From positions 1 through 64,000 of the forward strand of contig DATMTS010000106.1 of assembly GCA_035564555.1 (NCBI GenBank): a stretch of DNA of 64,000 bases, in the 5' to 3' direction. This document shows, piece after piece, positions 33,405 through 41,817 of this stretch (position 1 is the first letter of the stretch; every line of letters starts with the position of its first letter). This DNA comes from DATMTS01 sp035564555. GTDB lineage: Bacteria > Actinomycetota > Actinomycetes > Actinomycetales > Microbacteriaceae. The notes beneath the pieces were generated by a model that worked only from the letters and a program-made list of their open reading frames with translations, was not told the DNA's origin and searched no databases. The translations under genes and the position numbers were made by a program.

Positions 33405-34501
33405 GATGGGTGTCCCTCCGATTCCGTGGGCGTGCTGAAGACGATTCCGATGCCCGGCCGGCCTGTGCTGGTGAGCATCCCGTCCGCGATCGCGACGGGA
33501 GCCGGCTCGGCGAGGATGCCGAGGCGCTCGAAGGCCGAGTCTTCGACGTCCTCGACCATCGTCGGCCGTGGCAGCGCGAGGGCGAGCTGGCCGGAGATCT
33601 CCGGCAGCAGATGCGGGTAGAGCGGCACCCCACGCTCATCGGCGAGCTCGGCGATCCGCAGAAACGGCGTGATGCCCCCGACGCGCACGACGTTCGGCTG
33701 CACGAGGTCGCAGGCCCCGCCGTCGATGGCCTCCCGGAACCGGTGCACGGTGTGCAGGTTCTCGCCGATCGCGACGGGAACCCCGATGCGCGAGCGCAGC
33801 GTCGCGTGCCCGGCCAGGTCGTCGGCGAGCAACGGTTCCTCGATCCAGGCCAGGTCGAAGCGGCTCAACGCGGTGATCGCGCGTTCGGCGGTCGGCAGGT
33901 CCCAGCGCTGGTTGGCGTCCACGGCGAGGGCACGGTTGGGGCCGATGGTCTCGCGCACCGCGGCGATGCGGTCCACGTCTTCCGCCACGTCCGGACGGCC
34001 CACCTTGACCTTGACCAGCTCGTGGCCGGCGGCCACCCAACGTTCGGCCTGCGCGACGAGCTCGTCGATCGGGTAATGCAGGTTGACGCCGCTGCCGTAC
34101 ACCGGCACCGCGGCCCGGCGGGCGCCGAGTCGTTGGGTGATCGAATGGCCGGATGCCCGCGCAACGGCGTCCCAGAGCGCCAGGTCGAGACCGGCCATGG
34201 CGATCGTGGTGATGCCGCCCGATCCGGCCTCGTGCAGGTGCGACCACAGTCGTGGCCACAGAATCTGCGGGTCGGCCGGCTCGCAGAGGGCGAACGACTG
34301 GATGTCGTGCTCGAGCAAGGCCGCCACCGCCCGGGCACCGATCGACGGCGTCCAGCTGAAGCCGCGGCCTACCGCACCCGAGCTCGTGTCGACCAGCACC
34401 TCGATGAGGTGCAGCCGCGTCACATCCGGCCCCCATGGTCGCACCAGCGGTGCCGAGATGACCCGCGTGCGCATCGAGCGGATGCGACCGAGGTCACTCA
34501 T
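33401..34501 (-). CDS. Enolase-superfamily sugar-acid dehydratase (mandelate racemase/MLE type)
   Basis: A 366-residue dehydratase or racemase of the enolase superfamily. The KxK motif is VKVKVG, metal ligands are in AVDANQRW, IEEPLL and AIGENLH, and the last barrel strands give LVQPNVVRVGG and YPHLLPEISGQ (Asp/His dyad position). Such enzymes abstract the alpha-proton of an aldonate or aldarate and eliminate water to a 2-keto-3-deoxy product. With the next two gene products, galactarate/glucarate or an aldonate is the likely substrate; the sequence alone does not decide. ATG at 34501 overlaps the stop of the upstream gene (ATGA). Confidence 0.85.
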   Translation of the reverse strand: MSDLGRIRSMRTRVISAPLVRPWGPDVTRLHLIEVLVDTSSGAVGRGFSWTPSIGARAVAALLEHDIQSFALCEPADPQILWPRLWSHLHEAGSGGITTIAMAGLDLALWDAVARASGHSITQRLGARRAAVPVYGSGVNLHYPIDELVAQAERWVAAGHELVKVKVGRPDVAEDVDRIAAVRETIGPNRALAVDANQRWDLPTAERAITALSRFDLAWIEEPLLADDLAGHATLRSRIGVPVAIGENLHTVHRFREAIDGGACDLVQPNVVRVGGITPFLRIAELADERGVPLYPHLLPEISGQLALALPRPTMVEDVEDSAFERLGILAEPAPVAIADGMLTSTGRPGIGIVFSTPTESEGHPS

Positions 34502-35400
34502 GCGACGAGCTCCTCCCCGGCGCCCAGGATGCGCTGCAGTTCTGCGAGATCGTCATCACCCGGGTCGGTCAACGGTGCTCTGACCGAGCCGACCGGAAGC
34601 CCGCCGAGCCGCACGCCGGCCTTCACCAGCGAAACGGCGTACCCAGGCGCCCTGTCGCGAAGTCGCACCAGCGGAAGGTAGAACGCGTCGAGCAGGTCGA
34701 GCCTGCGCGTCTCGTCACCGTCGCGGTATGCGTCGTAATACGCCTTCGCGACGGCCGGGGCCATCGCGAACACGGCAGAGGAGTAGAGCGGGATGCCGAT
34801 GGCGCGGTAAGCGGGCTGCGTGAGCTCGGCGGTCAACAGGCCGTTGAACAGCGCGATGTCGTCTCGGCCGCTCGCCGCGACGGCGCGCACCAGTTGCTGC
34901 GCGACGCCGACGTCGCCGACGCCGTCTTTGAACCCCACGACCCGCGGGTTCTGCACCAAGCGCGCCACGGCGTCTTCGTCGAGCCGGGCGTTCGCCCGGT
35001 GGTAGACGATCACCGGCAGCGGCGAGGCCGCGATCACAGCCTCTACATACGCGATCGTGCCGGCCATGCTGCTGGAGACGAGGTACGGCGGCAACACGAG
35101 CAGAGCGTCGGCCCCGGCGTCGGCGGCGAGCCGTGCGCACTCGACCGCGTGGCCGAGCGGGCCGCCGGTACCGGCCACCACGGGAACGCTCCCCGCCACC
35201 GCTTCGACGACGGCACGCGTGACCTCGCCGACCTCATTCGAGCTCAACGCGTGGAACTCGCCCGTGCCGCACGCGGCGAAGACCGCGCCCGGGCGATGGT
35301 CGAGACGCGAGCGCACGTGCTCAGCGGTGAGGCCGGCGTCGACCTGCCCGGCTGCGGCGAACGCCGTGACGGGAAAGAACAGAACGTCGTCGAATCGCAT
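34498..35400 (-). CDS. 5-dehydro-4-deoxyglucarate dehydratase-like protein (DapA/NAL superfamily)
   Basis: A 300-residue class I aldolase-fold enzyme. The N-terminus MRFDDVLFFPVTAF, the substrate loop CGTGEFHALSSNE, the Tyr in VIVYHRAN and the Schiff-base Lys in VGFKDGVGD match the KdgD group. KdgD decarboxylates and dehydrates 5-keto-4-deoxyglucarate to 2,5-dioxopentanoate, the substrate of the dehydrogenase two genes downstream. A 2-keto-3-deoxy-pentonate dehydratase is a possible alternative. ATG at 35400 shares one base with the upstream stop (TGATG), so translation is coupled. A longer frame upstream is the antisense-like shadow of the SDR gene. Confidence 0.85.
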   Translation of the reverse strand: MRFDDVLFFPVTAFAAAGQVDAGLTAEHVRSRLDHRPGAVFAACGTGEFHALSSNEVGEVTRAVVEAVAGSVPVVAGTGGPLGHAVECARLAADAGADALLVLPPYLVSSSMAGTIAYVEAVIAASPLPVIVYHRANARLDEDAVARLVQNPRVVGFKDGVGDVGVAQQLVRAVAASGRDDIALFNGLLTAELTQPAYRAIGIPLYSSAVFAMAPAVAKAYYDAYRDGDETRRLDLLDAFYLPLVRLRDRAPGYAVSLVKAGVRLGGLPVGSVRAPLTDPGDDDLAELQRILGAGEELVA

Positions 35401-36344
35401 CACGCGCCTCCTGATGGTGGGGTCTGTCGGCCGGCACCGGTCGGCGCAGCCTCGGGCACGGCCGCTGCCAGTTCGCTGCGCCAGTCGTGTCGCGGTCGCC
35501 AGCCGAGCAGCCGGCGTGCCTTCTCGATCGAGAACGCCGGGGAGGTGCCGGTCAGTTCGCGAGCCGCGGATGCCGCCAGTGGCAGGTATTCCGGGATCAG
35601 TTCGCACAGCGGCCGGCGAGCGAGCGCATCCGCCGCCCCGACGATGAAGGTCTGCGCGTTCGGGATGTCTGGCAGCGCGGCGAGCAGCACGTCGAGGAAA
35701 GCGCCGACGTCGCGGGCATCCACATAGTTGAACAGGGCGGGCGCCGCGAGTTCGGGCCGATCGAGGCGTTCGGCCACCGTGTGCCCCTGCTGGGTCAGCG
35801 CTCCGCGCCACTCCTCGGGCGCGATCACATAACAGGGTCGGAACGCTGCCACCCGCACCTCATCGCCGAACTGGGCGGCGAACATCCGCGCGGCGCGCTC
35901 GGCGATGAGCTTGGAGAGCGCGTACGCGTTCCACGGCTCCTCCGGCGAGTCTTCGTCAAGCGGCAGACGCTGCGGAATCCATCCGGCCGGCGACCCGTAA
36001 CCGAACACGGTGGGACTGGACGCAGTGACGATGCTGCGAACGCCGACGTCGACAGCCGCCTGCATCACGTTGTAGGCGAGGGCGGCGTTGGTGCGCAGGA
36101 TGTGCTGCTCGGGCGCACTGAACGGAACGGCGATCGCCGCGAGGTGGATGACCGCTTCGGGGGCCACCTCGGCGAGCACGCCGGATGCCGCTCCGGCGTC
36201 GGTGAGGTCAGCCGCACGAGCCGTCGGGTCGCCGGCCACCGGTTCGCGATCCACACCGATGACCTCGTGGCCGGCGCCGCGCAGCACGGTCACGACGCTA
36301 CGGCCCAGCCGACCCGAACTGCCGGTGACGAGCACCCTGCTCAT
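35400..36344 (-). CDS. NAD(P)-dependent epimerase/dehydratase (extended SDR), candidate sugar dehydrogenase
   Basis: A 314-residue extended short-chain dehydrogenase. The nucleotide-binding motif is LVTGSSGRLGRSV at the N-terminus, with an acidic residue at the end of the second strand (VIGVDRE) favouring NAD. The active site has TASSPTVFGYG and YALSK (Tyr-x-x-x-Lys). In this operon it could oxidise a uronate or aldose to the lactone used by the downstream dehydratase, a role like that of uronate dehydrogenase. Its sequence is not close enough to my memory of Udh to name it so. ATG at 36344 overlaps the upstream Gfo/Idh stop (ATGA). Confidence 0.8.
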   Translation of the reverse strand: MSRVLVTGSSGRLGRSVVTVLRGAGHEVIGVDREPVAGDPTARAADLTDAGAASGVLAEVAPEAVIHLAAIAVPFSAPEQHILRTNAALAYNVMQAAVDVGVRSIVTASSPTVFGYGSPAGWIPQRLPLDEDSPEEPWNAYALSKLIAERAARMFAAQFGDEVRVAAFRPCYVIAPEEWRGALTQQGHTVAERLDRPELAAPALFNYVDARDVGAFLDVLLAALPDIPNAQTFIVGAADALARRPLCELIPEYLPLAASAARELTGTSPAFSIEKARRLLGWRPRHDWRSELAAAVPEAAPTGAGRQTPPSGGA

Positions 36345-37741
36345 GAGGGATCCACCACCGTCTTCGATGGGAATGCGGCGGTCGCCGGGGCGCCGCCGGC
36401 GGCCGCGCCGAGGTCGACCCCCAATTGCAGCTCGTCGACCAGCACCGGAAGCCCCGTGGCCAGCGAGCGATTGCCGGCGATTCCGACCGCGATCGCCTTG
36501 ACGCCGTCGAAGTAGTCGGCCGCCCGGCCCAGCGCATCGTCGCCCGGCCCGACGAACACGTCGCGCAACAGAATGGCGTCTCCGCCCCCATGACCGCCCT
36601 CGCCACGCGGTATCGGCACTTCTTGCGGCGGCTGCCAGTGCTGCTGCAGCAGGATGCGCTCCCCTCTCGGTCGAAGTCGCTCGGCCTGCGAGGTGTCGGC
36701 CACCGCCGACGGGTCGATCACCGTGCGACCGTCGTCGCCGAGCACGACCTCGCCGCGCTCGACCACCTCGAGTTCCACCCGCCCGCGGGTGCCGTTGATC
36801 GCGATGCGGTAGCCCTCCCATGGGCTGTGCGCGTTGAGCGAATAGCTCATACTCGCGCCGCCGAGGTAGTCGACGACCAGCGACAGGTTGTCCTCGATGG
36901 TGATCCCGTCGCCGAACACGTTCTGATCGCGTCGGTAGCCGTCGTGCGACTCGTTGTCGAGATACAGCTCGCGCAACCGCGCATCCTCGCGTAGGTCCAG
37001 CGCGAACGGGTCGGCCACAGCACCCGTGCCGCGCTCGTATGCCGGGCCGCGCTCGTCGCGCGCCGCATTATCGGCGCCGTAGAAGCGCAATCCGCCCGAA
37101 GCGTAGACGCGCGCGGGAACGTCGTCGATCCACCAGTTCACGAGGTCGAAGTGATGCGATGCCTTGTGGATCAACAGCCCGCCCGAGTTGGCCTTGTCAC
37201 GGTGCCAACGGCGAAAGTAGTCGGCCCCGTGAGCCGTGTCGAGCACCCACTCGAAGTGCACCGACAGCGGCTTGCCGATGGCGCCGGAGGCGATGGTCTG
37301 CCGGAGTGCCGAGTTGCGGGGAGCGTACCTGTAGTTGAACGTCATGACGACCGAGCGCCCGGTCTCGCGCACGGCCTGCGCTATCGCGCTGCTGCCGCGT
37401 TCACTCACCGTCAACGGCTTCTCGACGACGACCTCCGCGCCCGCACGCAACGCCCGCACGACCAGGTCGGCATGCGTGTAGTCCGGCGAGGTGACGATGA
37501 CACGGTCGACCTGCGCCTCGGCGATCGCCGACTCGAGGGCATCGGGATGCCAGTGCGACGGGCGGGCTGCGCCGGGCGACCGGTGCTCGATCAGCCGGTC
37601 GTAGTAGTCCAGGCGACCAGCGTTGACATCGATCGTCGCGACGAGTTGCGCGACATCGGCGTGTTCGCCGAGCATCGCGCCGATGTACATACCGGCACGG
37701 GAGCCGGTTCCGACGACTGCATAGCGGGTGCGCCCAGGCAT
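36341..37741 (-). CDS. Gfo/Idh/MocA family oxidoreductase (operon-leading)
   Basis: A 466-residue cytosolic NAD(P)-dependent oxidoreductase. The Rossmann motif is YAVVGTGSRAGMYIGAM, the EKP motif is VVVEKPLTVSERG, and the C-terminal substrate domain includes the HKASHHFDLVNWW signature. Substrates are cyclic sugars, inositols or sugar acids, often oxidised at C1 or C3. It is the first gene of the five-gene operon, with AGGAAGGAG well placed before ATG at 37741. It is divergent from lacI-C, with the operator at 37797 between them. The three Gfo/Idh proteins in the window differ in length and domain make-up, so they probably act on different substrates. Confidence 0.88.
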   Translation of the reverse strand: MPGRTRYAVVGTGSRAGMYIGAMLGEHADVAQLVATIDVNAGRLDYYDRLIEHRSPGAARPSHWHPDALESAIAEAQVDRVIVTSPDYTHADLVVRALRAGAEVVVEKPLTVSERGSSAIAQAVRETGRSVVMTFNYRYAPRNSALRQTIASGAIGKPLSVHFEWVLDTAHGADYFRRWHRDKANSGGLLIHKASHHFDLVNWWIDDVPARVYASGGLRFYGADNAARDERGPAYERGTGAVADPFALDLREDARLRELYLDNESHDGYRRDQNVFGDGITIEDNLSLVVDYLGGASMSYSLNAHSPWEGYRIAINGTRGRVELEVVERGEVVLGDDGRTVIDPSAVADTSQAERLRPRGERILLQQHWQPPQEVPIPRGEGGHGGGDAILLRDVFVGPGDDALGRAADYFDGVKAIAVGIAGNRSLATGLPVLVDELQLGVDLGAAAGGAPATAAFPSKTVVDPS

Positions 37742-37796
37742 GGGACTCCTTCCTCGACCAGGGAAGAACCCCGGTGCAGACCGCGCCGACACGGTC

Positions 37797-37818
37797 AGAA
37801 AACGCTTTCTGCTAGAAT
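37797..37818. promoter_or_regulatory. LacI-C operator and promoter in the divergent region
   Basis: AGAAAACGCTTTCT (37797-37810, near-perfect dyad with CG centre, flanked by C and G) is followed directly by a -10 hexamer TAGAAT (37813-37818) reading toward lacI-C. The site therefore lies in the -35/-10 spacer. It sits 56 bp from the start of the divergent sugar-acid operon and could control both directions. Confidence 0.7.
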
Positions 37819-37889
37819 ACACGATAGTGTTTGGAGCGATCCCGGGCCGCCTCGATCGAGAGCCAGGCCGGCTGAGGCGTGGAGGTTGC

Positions 37890-38918
37890 ATGGGGAAGCC
37901 GCCGGCGACAGCGCGACGCGCGGGCTCGACCATCACGGACGTCGCCGCGCGAGCCCAGGTCTCGCTTTCCACGGTGTCGCGAGTGATGAACGGCAGCACC
38001 TCCGTCGACCCGGCCCTGGCCGAACGCGTTCGCGAGGCAGCGCTTTCTCTGGGCTACTCGGCTAGCCCGCTGGCCCGCAGCCTGGTGCTCGGCAAGACGC
38101 AGACGCTTGCAGTGGTCGTGCCCGACCTGGGAAATCCGACGTTTCAGGGGGCACTGCGGGGTCTCAGCGAGGGCGCGTCGCGTGAGAGCTACCACGTTCT
38201 CATCGCCGACTCGCACGAGCAGATCGATGAAGAGCGGGTGCTCGCGATCGAAGCGAGGCGACGCTGCGACGGCATCGTGCTGTGCGCGCCGCGCATGCCC
38301 GACGACGAGCTCGCCGAGCTGCTGCCCCTGCTGGCGCCCGTCGTGCTGATCAACCGGGATCCGTCGTCGTCGGCGGCAGCGTCCGTCGCCGCCGACTACC
38401 GCTCCGGGCTCACGCAGCTGCTGCAGCACCTGCATTCGCTCGGACACCACGAACTGCTGTATCTCGCCGGCAACGAGAAGGCCGCAAGCAACCGCGACCG
38501 GCTCTCGGCGATAGCCGACTTCCAAGCGACCCATGACGAGACCCGCATCGAGGTCGCGCCCTGTGGTGTCGGATTCGCCGAGGGTTACGCCGCCGCCGAG
38601 ACGGTCGTGGCGAGCAGGACCACCGCCGTTCTCGCCTTCAACGACCTGGTCGCGATGGGGCTGCTCAGCGCACTCACCGAGCGCGGCATCCGGGTGCCGG
38701 AAGACGTCTCCGTCGCCGGCTTCGACGACATCCCGTTCGCGCGTTACACCACGCCGCCGCTGACCACCGCGACCGTGCCGGTGGAAGAGCTCGGCCAGCA
38801 GGCGTGGCAGCGCATCTGGGCCTTGCTGAACGGTCGTGCCCCCGCATACAACCTGTCGTTCGGGCCGCTCGTAGTGCCCCGCGGGTCGACCGGCCCCGCC
38901 CCTCACCGGCCGGCCTGA
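37890..38918 (+). CDS. LacI-family transcriptional regulator (LacI-C)
   Basis: A 342-residue repressor with HTH TITDVAARAQVSLSTVSRVMNG, hinge SPLARSLVLGKTQ (typical intercalating Leu) and a full sugar-sensing domain (VVVPDLGNPTFQGAL, VAGFDDIPFARYTTPPLTT). ATG at 37890 has GGAGG 4 nt upstream. Its nearest operator is AGAAAACGCTTTCT; similar sites at 28735, 40983 and 51740 suggest it governs a dispersed regulon of the oxidoreductase fusion, the orphan permeases and the Tat-type binding protein. The effector is unknown. Confidence 0.92.
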   Translation: MGKPPATARRAGSTITDVAARAQVSLSTVSRVMNGSTSVDPALAERVREAALSLGYSASPLARSLVLGKTQTLAVVVPDLGNPTFQGALRGLSEGASRESYHVLIADSHEQIDEERVLAIEARRRCDGIVLCAPRMPDDELAELLPLLAPVVLINRDPSSSAAASVAADYRSGLTQLLQHLHSLGHHELLYLAGNEKAASNRDRLSAIADFQATHDETRIEVAPCGVGFAEGYAAAETVVASRTTAVLAFNDLVAMGLLSALTERGIRVPEDVSVAGFDDIPFARYTTPPLTTATVPVEELGQQAWQRIWALLNGRAPAYNLSFGPLVVPRGSTGPAPHRPA

Positions 38919-38922
38919 CCGG

Positions 38923-38939
38923 CGAGGTGCGCCACCTCG
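38923..38939. terminator. Short hairpin between convergent lacI-C and permease genes
   Basis: CGAGGTG (38923-38929) and CACCTCG (38933-38939) form a perfect 7-bp stem with a 3-nt loop, just after the lacI-C stop. There is no T-run. It may terminate one or both convergent transcripts. Confidence 0.45.
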
Positions 38940-38998
38940 TCATCGTCCAGCCGACCGTCGGACACGACCGCGATGACCCGTAGAACCGCAGCGGCCTG

Positions 38999-39907
38999 CT
39001 ACTTGATGCCGGTGGTGGCGATGCCTCTGATGAGGAATCGCTGGCCGAACAGAAAAGCGAGGAAAACCGGCACCAGCGACACCACGGACATGGCGAACAG
39101 CTCGCCCCAGTTGCCGCCGGTCTGGTTGTCGATGAACTGCCCGAGCGCCACCTGCACCGTCCAGGTGTGCGGCTGGGTGAGGTAGACGATGGGTCCGAAG
39201 AATTCGTTCCACATCCAGATGAAGGTGAAAATCGTCGTCGTGGCCAGCGCCGGTGTCATCAGCGGCAGGATCACGCGCAGGAAGATGCGGAAGTGCCCGC
39301 AGCCGTCGATGCGCGCGGCCTCGTCGAGCTCCCGGGGGATGGATCGCATGAACTGCACCATCAAGAAGATGAAGAACGAGTCGGTGCCGAGGATCTTCGG
39401 AAGGATCAGCGGCCAGAAGGTGTTCAGCATGTGAACGTACGAGAACATGATGTACTGCGGCACCAGGGTGACCTGGAACGGCAGCATGATCGTCAGCAGC
39501 ATGATCGTGAACGCGACCCGCTTGAACCGGAACTCGAGCCGCGCGAATGCGTATGCCGCGAGCGAGCACGCGAAGAGGTTGCCGATGATGGCACCGAGCA
39601 CGATGATGATCGAGTTGGTCAGGTACAGCCCGAACGGCGAGGAGAGCGCGTTCCAGCCGGCGGTGTAGTTGCTCCAGTCGAAGTGATCGGGGATGATGCT
39701 CGGGTTGGTGAAGATCTCGCTGTTCGGACGCAGCGAGCTCACGACCATCCACAGCAGCGGATAGATCATCAGCAACGCAAGCGCGATCAGCACGATGTGT
39801 TTGACGACGCTCTTGATGGGATGCCCACGGTGCGACGACCTGCCGGAGGCACGTGGGGCGCTGCTCTCGGACAGCACCACGTTGCGGGTTGCGGTCTCAG
39901 TTGTCAT
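38999..39907 (-). CDS. CUT1 carbohydrate ABC transporter permease (MalG type)
   Basis: A 302-residue inner-membrane subunit. A 35-residue polar N-terminus precedes six helices (first VLIALALLMIYPLLWMVVSS). The EAA loop is RELDEAARIDGCGHFRIFLRVILP. The C-terminus RFLIRGIATTGIK is typical. The start at 39907 lies within the last codons of the partner permease (11-bp overlap), so they are coupled. The pair has no binding-protein gene in its own unit. The paralogous binding proteins at 45472 and 51857 are the best candidates. Confidence 0.93.
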   Translation of the reverse strand: MTTETATRNVVLSESSAPRASGRSSHRGHPIKSVVKHIVLIALALLMIYPLLWMVVSSLRPNSEIFTNPSIIPDHFDWSNYTAGWNALSSPFGLYLTNSIIIVLGAIIGNLFACSLAAYAFARLEFRFKRVAFTIMLLTIMLPFQVTLVPQYIMFSYVHMLNTFWPLILPKILGTDSFFIFLMVQFMRSIPRELDEAARIDGCGHFRIFLRVILPLMTPALATTTIFTFIWMWNEFFGPIVYLTQPHTWTVQVALGQFIDNQTGGNWGELFAMSVVSLVPVFLAFLFGQRFLIRGIATTGIK

Positions 39908-40820
39908 AGAACACCCAATACTTCGAAGTGACGAACGTCACGGCCGTGATGATGGCGATGATGAGGAAGAGCAGCCAGGCCATCGCCGAGGCGTATCCCA
40001 TGTCGAACTGGTTGAAGCCCCGTTGGTAGAGGTAGAGCGAATAGAACATGGTGGAGTCGGAAGGGCCACCGGTTCCACCCGAGACGATGAACGCCTGGGT
40101 GAACGACTGGAATGCGCCGATCAGCTGAAGAATGATGTTGAAGAAGATGATCGGGCTCAGCAGCGGCAGGGTGACCTTGAAGAACCGGGTGCGCCTTCCG
40201 GCGCCGTCGATCGAGGCGGCCTCGTAGTACATGTCGGGAATCTGGCGCAGACCGGCGAGGAAGATGATCATCGGGGCGCCGAACGTCCAGATGTTCAGCA
40301 GGATGATCGTACCCAGCGCGAACTGCGGGTCGGAGATCCAACCGGGCAGGTTGTGCAGCCCGAAGCCGCCGAGCACCTGGTTGACCAGTCCGCCCTGTCC
40401 GAAGATCTGACGCCACAGGATCGCCACCGCGACCGAGCTCCCCAGCAGCGACGGCAGATAGAACACGGAGCGGTAGAACGGCAGCGCTCGCAATCCCTTG
40501 TCGAGCACCATGGCTGCGGCGAGGGCGACGACCAACTGGATGGGAACCGAGACGAACACGTACTCGAACGTCACGCGCAGCGAGTTCAGCAACCGCGGAT
40601 CCTGGAGCATGCGCACGTAGTTGGAGATGCCGGTGAACTGCGGCGCCTGGATCAGGTTGTAGTTCGTGAACGAGATCCACAGCGACGCGATCATCGGCCC
40701 GGCCGTGATCAGGATCAGCCCGAGCAGCCAGGGCAACAAGAAGAAGAACGCCGCCTTGTTGTCGCGCTTGCCCGTCGTTTTCGACGATCTGACCGATCGC
40801 AGTTCTTCGAAGACGCTCAC
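39897..40820 (-). CDS. CUT1 carbohydrate ABC transporter permease (MalF type)
   Basis: A 307-residue inner-membrane subunit with six helices; the first is FFFLLPWLLGLILITAGPMI. The EAA motif is DMYYEAASIDGAGRRTRFFKVTLP. It is the first gene of a two-gene unit whose upstream region carries two AGAAAnCGnTTTCT-type sites (40914-40927 and 40983-40996). Those sites link it to the LacI-C regulon and to the binding-protein gene at 51857, which has the same operator. It has neither an ATPase nor an adjacent binding protein. Confidence 0.93.
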   Translation of the reverse strand: MSVFEELRSVRSSKTTGKRDNKAAFFFLLPWLLGLILITAGPMIASLWISFTNYNLIQAPQFTGISNYVRMLQDPRLLNSLRVTFEYVFVSVPIQLVVALAAAMVLDKGLRALPFYRSVFYLPSLLGSSVAVAILWRQIFGQGGLVNQVLGGFGLHNLPGWISDPQFALGTIILLNIWTFGAPMIIFLAGLRQIPDMYYEAASIDGAGRRTRFFKVTLPLLSPIIFFNIILQLIGAFQSFTQAFIVSGGTGGPSDSTMFYSLYLYQRGFNQFDMGYASAMAWLLFLIIAIITAVTFVTSKYWVFYDN

Positions 40821-40913
40821 GCGGGCTCCCTAGTAATCGACGTTGAGTACATGGTGCGGATCGCGCCGCGATCCTCTGCGGCTGGCGGTGCCCCGGCGCA
40901 GGTCGAAAAGTAA

Positions 40914-40927
40914 CGGAAAACGCTTCC
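40914..40927. promoter_or_regulatory. Degenerate LacI-C-type operator (proximal)
   Basis: CGGAAAACGCTTCC keeps the AAnCGnTT core but has shortened arms compared with the distal copy at 40983. It lies about 95 bp before the permease start, 69 bp from the distal site. Confidence 0.5.
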
Positions 40928-40982
40928 CCGCGGCCGTTCGAGCAAGGCTACCCGGCACCGTGGCGTCGCGTCAAGCCAACGC

Positions 40983-40996
40983 AGAAAGCGATTTCT
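40983..40996. promoter_or_regulatory. LacI-C-type operator (distal) before the permease pair
   Basis: AGAAAGCGATTTCT is identical to the site at 51740-51753 before the Tat-type binding protein gene. It lies between the end of the cupin gene and the permease promoter region. The shared sequence suggests that permeases and binding protein are co-regulated although 11 kb apart. Confidence 0.7.
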
Positions 40997-41010
40997 CGGT
41001 CGGAGTTCCC

Positions 41011-41817
41011 TCATGAATCGACCTCCCAGGTCGTGAGCCTGCCGCACATGCCGTATTTCTCGCCGGGCCGAGCCAGCACGCTGCGGATGCCCGAATCGAC
41101 CATGCTGCCCGCCCGGCCGGCGGCGAGCCGTTCGAGCTGGCTCGCCGTGGCGGCGGACTGCGCCGCGGGGCCGGCATCCATGAGTGCCTTCCACGACGGT
41201 GCCCGGCCGGCGACGAGTGCCGCTGCTGCAGCGTAAAGGTCGTTCAGCGCCGAATCGAGATGCGCGGCGGCGCGCGCGCACAGGTCGGCGAAGCCCTCCA
41301 GAGCGAGATCGCGACGTCGGCGAGCGGCCTCCGCGAGTTGCTCCGGCGATCCCGACGCGGGCAGCACCGCATGGCTGGCGTAGGCCTCCGGGTCAGCCAG
41401 GATGCCGGCCGGGAACGTCAGTACCGCGTCGCCCGTCTCGGGCAGACCTGCGTTCGACATCAGCGTGAGAAGTTCGAGCTCGCCGTCGTCGTTGATGAGC
41501 CGATGCACCGTGCCGGGCGTGAACCAGGCGATCGCTCCCTGTGCAAGGTCCGTCATGGCGAGCCCCTGCGAACTCAGCGTCTGCACTCTGCCCCGGCCGG
41601 CGACGACCACATACCCTTCGGCCGACGCGGTATGCAGGTGAGGCGAACCGCCGTGCAGCCCGTCGGCGGCCGGCCAGTCGTAGACCCGGAGCCGGGATAC
41701 CGCGACCCCGCCGGGTAGCCCCCTGCTGAGCGCCGCGTCCGCACCGCTGGTCGCCCCCTGCGTGGCGATGGGATCCCCGGCGCCCTCGGCGGCTCGCCCC
41801 GTCTCGGTGGGAGTCAT
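41011..41817 (-). CDS. Cupin-domain protein
   Basis: A 268-residue protein with a single cupin barrel (about residues 40-135). The metal-binding motif 1 is HLHTASAEGYVVVAGRGRVQ and motif 2 is TPGTVHRLINDDGELELL. The C-terminal 110 residues are Ala-rich helices without a known domain, ending GMCGRLTTWEV. Cupins near sugar oxidoreductases often act as isomerases, epimerases or sensors; none can be assigned. ATG at 41817 overlaps the upstream Gfo/Idh stop (ATGA). It is the last gene of the binding protein-BNR-4-DUF6807-Gfo/Idh-cupin unit. Confidence 0.8.
   Translation of the reverse strand: MTPTETGRAAEGAGDPIATQGATSGADAALSRGLPGGVAVSRLRVYDWPAADGLHGGSPHLHTASAEGYVVVAGRGRVQTLSSQGLAMTDLAQGAIAWFTPGTVHRLINDDGELELLTLMSNAGLPETGDAVLTFPAGILADPEAYASHAVLPASGSPEQLAEAARRRRDLALEGFADLCARAAAHLDSALNDLYAAAAALVAGRAPSWKALMDAGPAAQSAATASQLERLAAGRAGSMVDSGIRSVLARPGEKYGMCGRLTTWEVDS

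Noticed and set aside
35400..36344. Naming the SDR gene udh (uronate dehydrogenase)
   Set aside because: The context fits, but the sequence beyond the general SDR motifs does not clearly match the Udh pattern I recall; kept as a candidate only.
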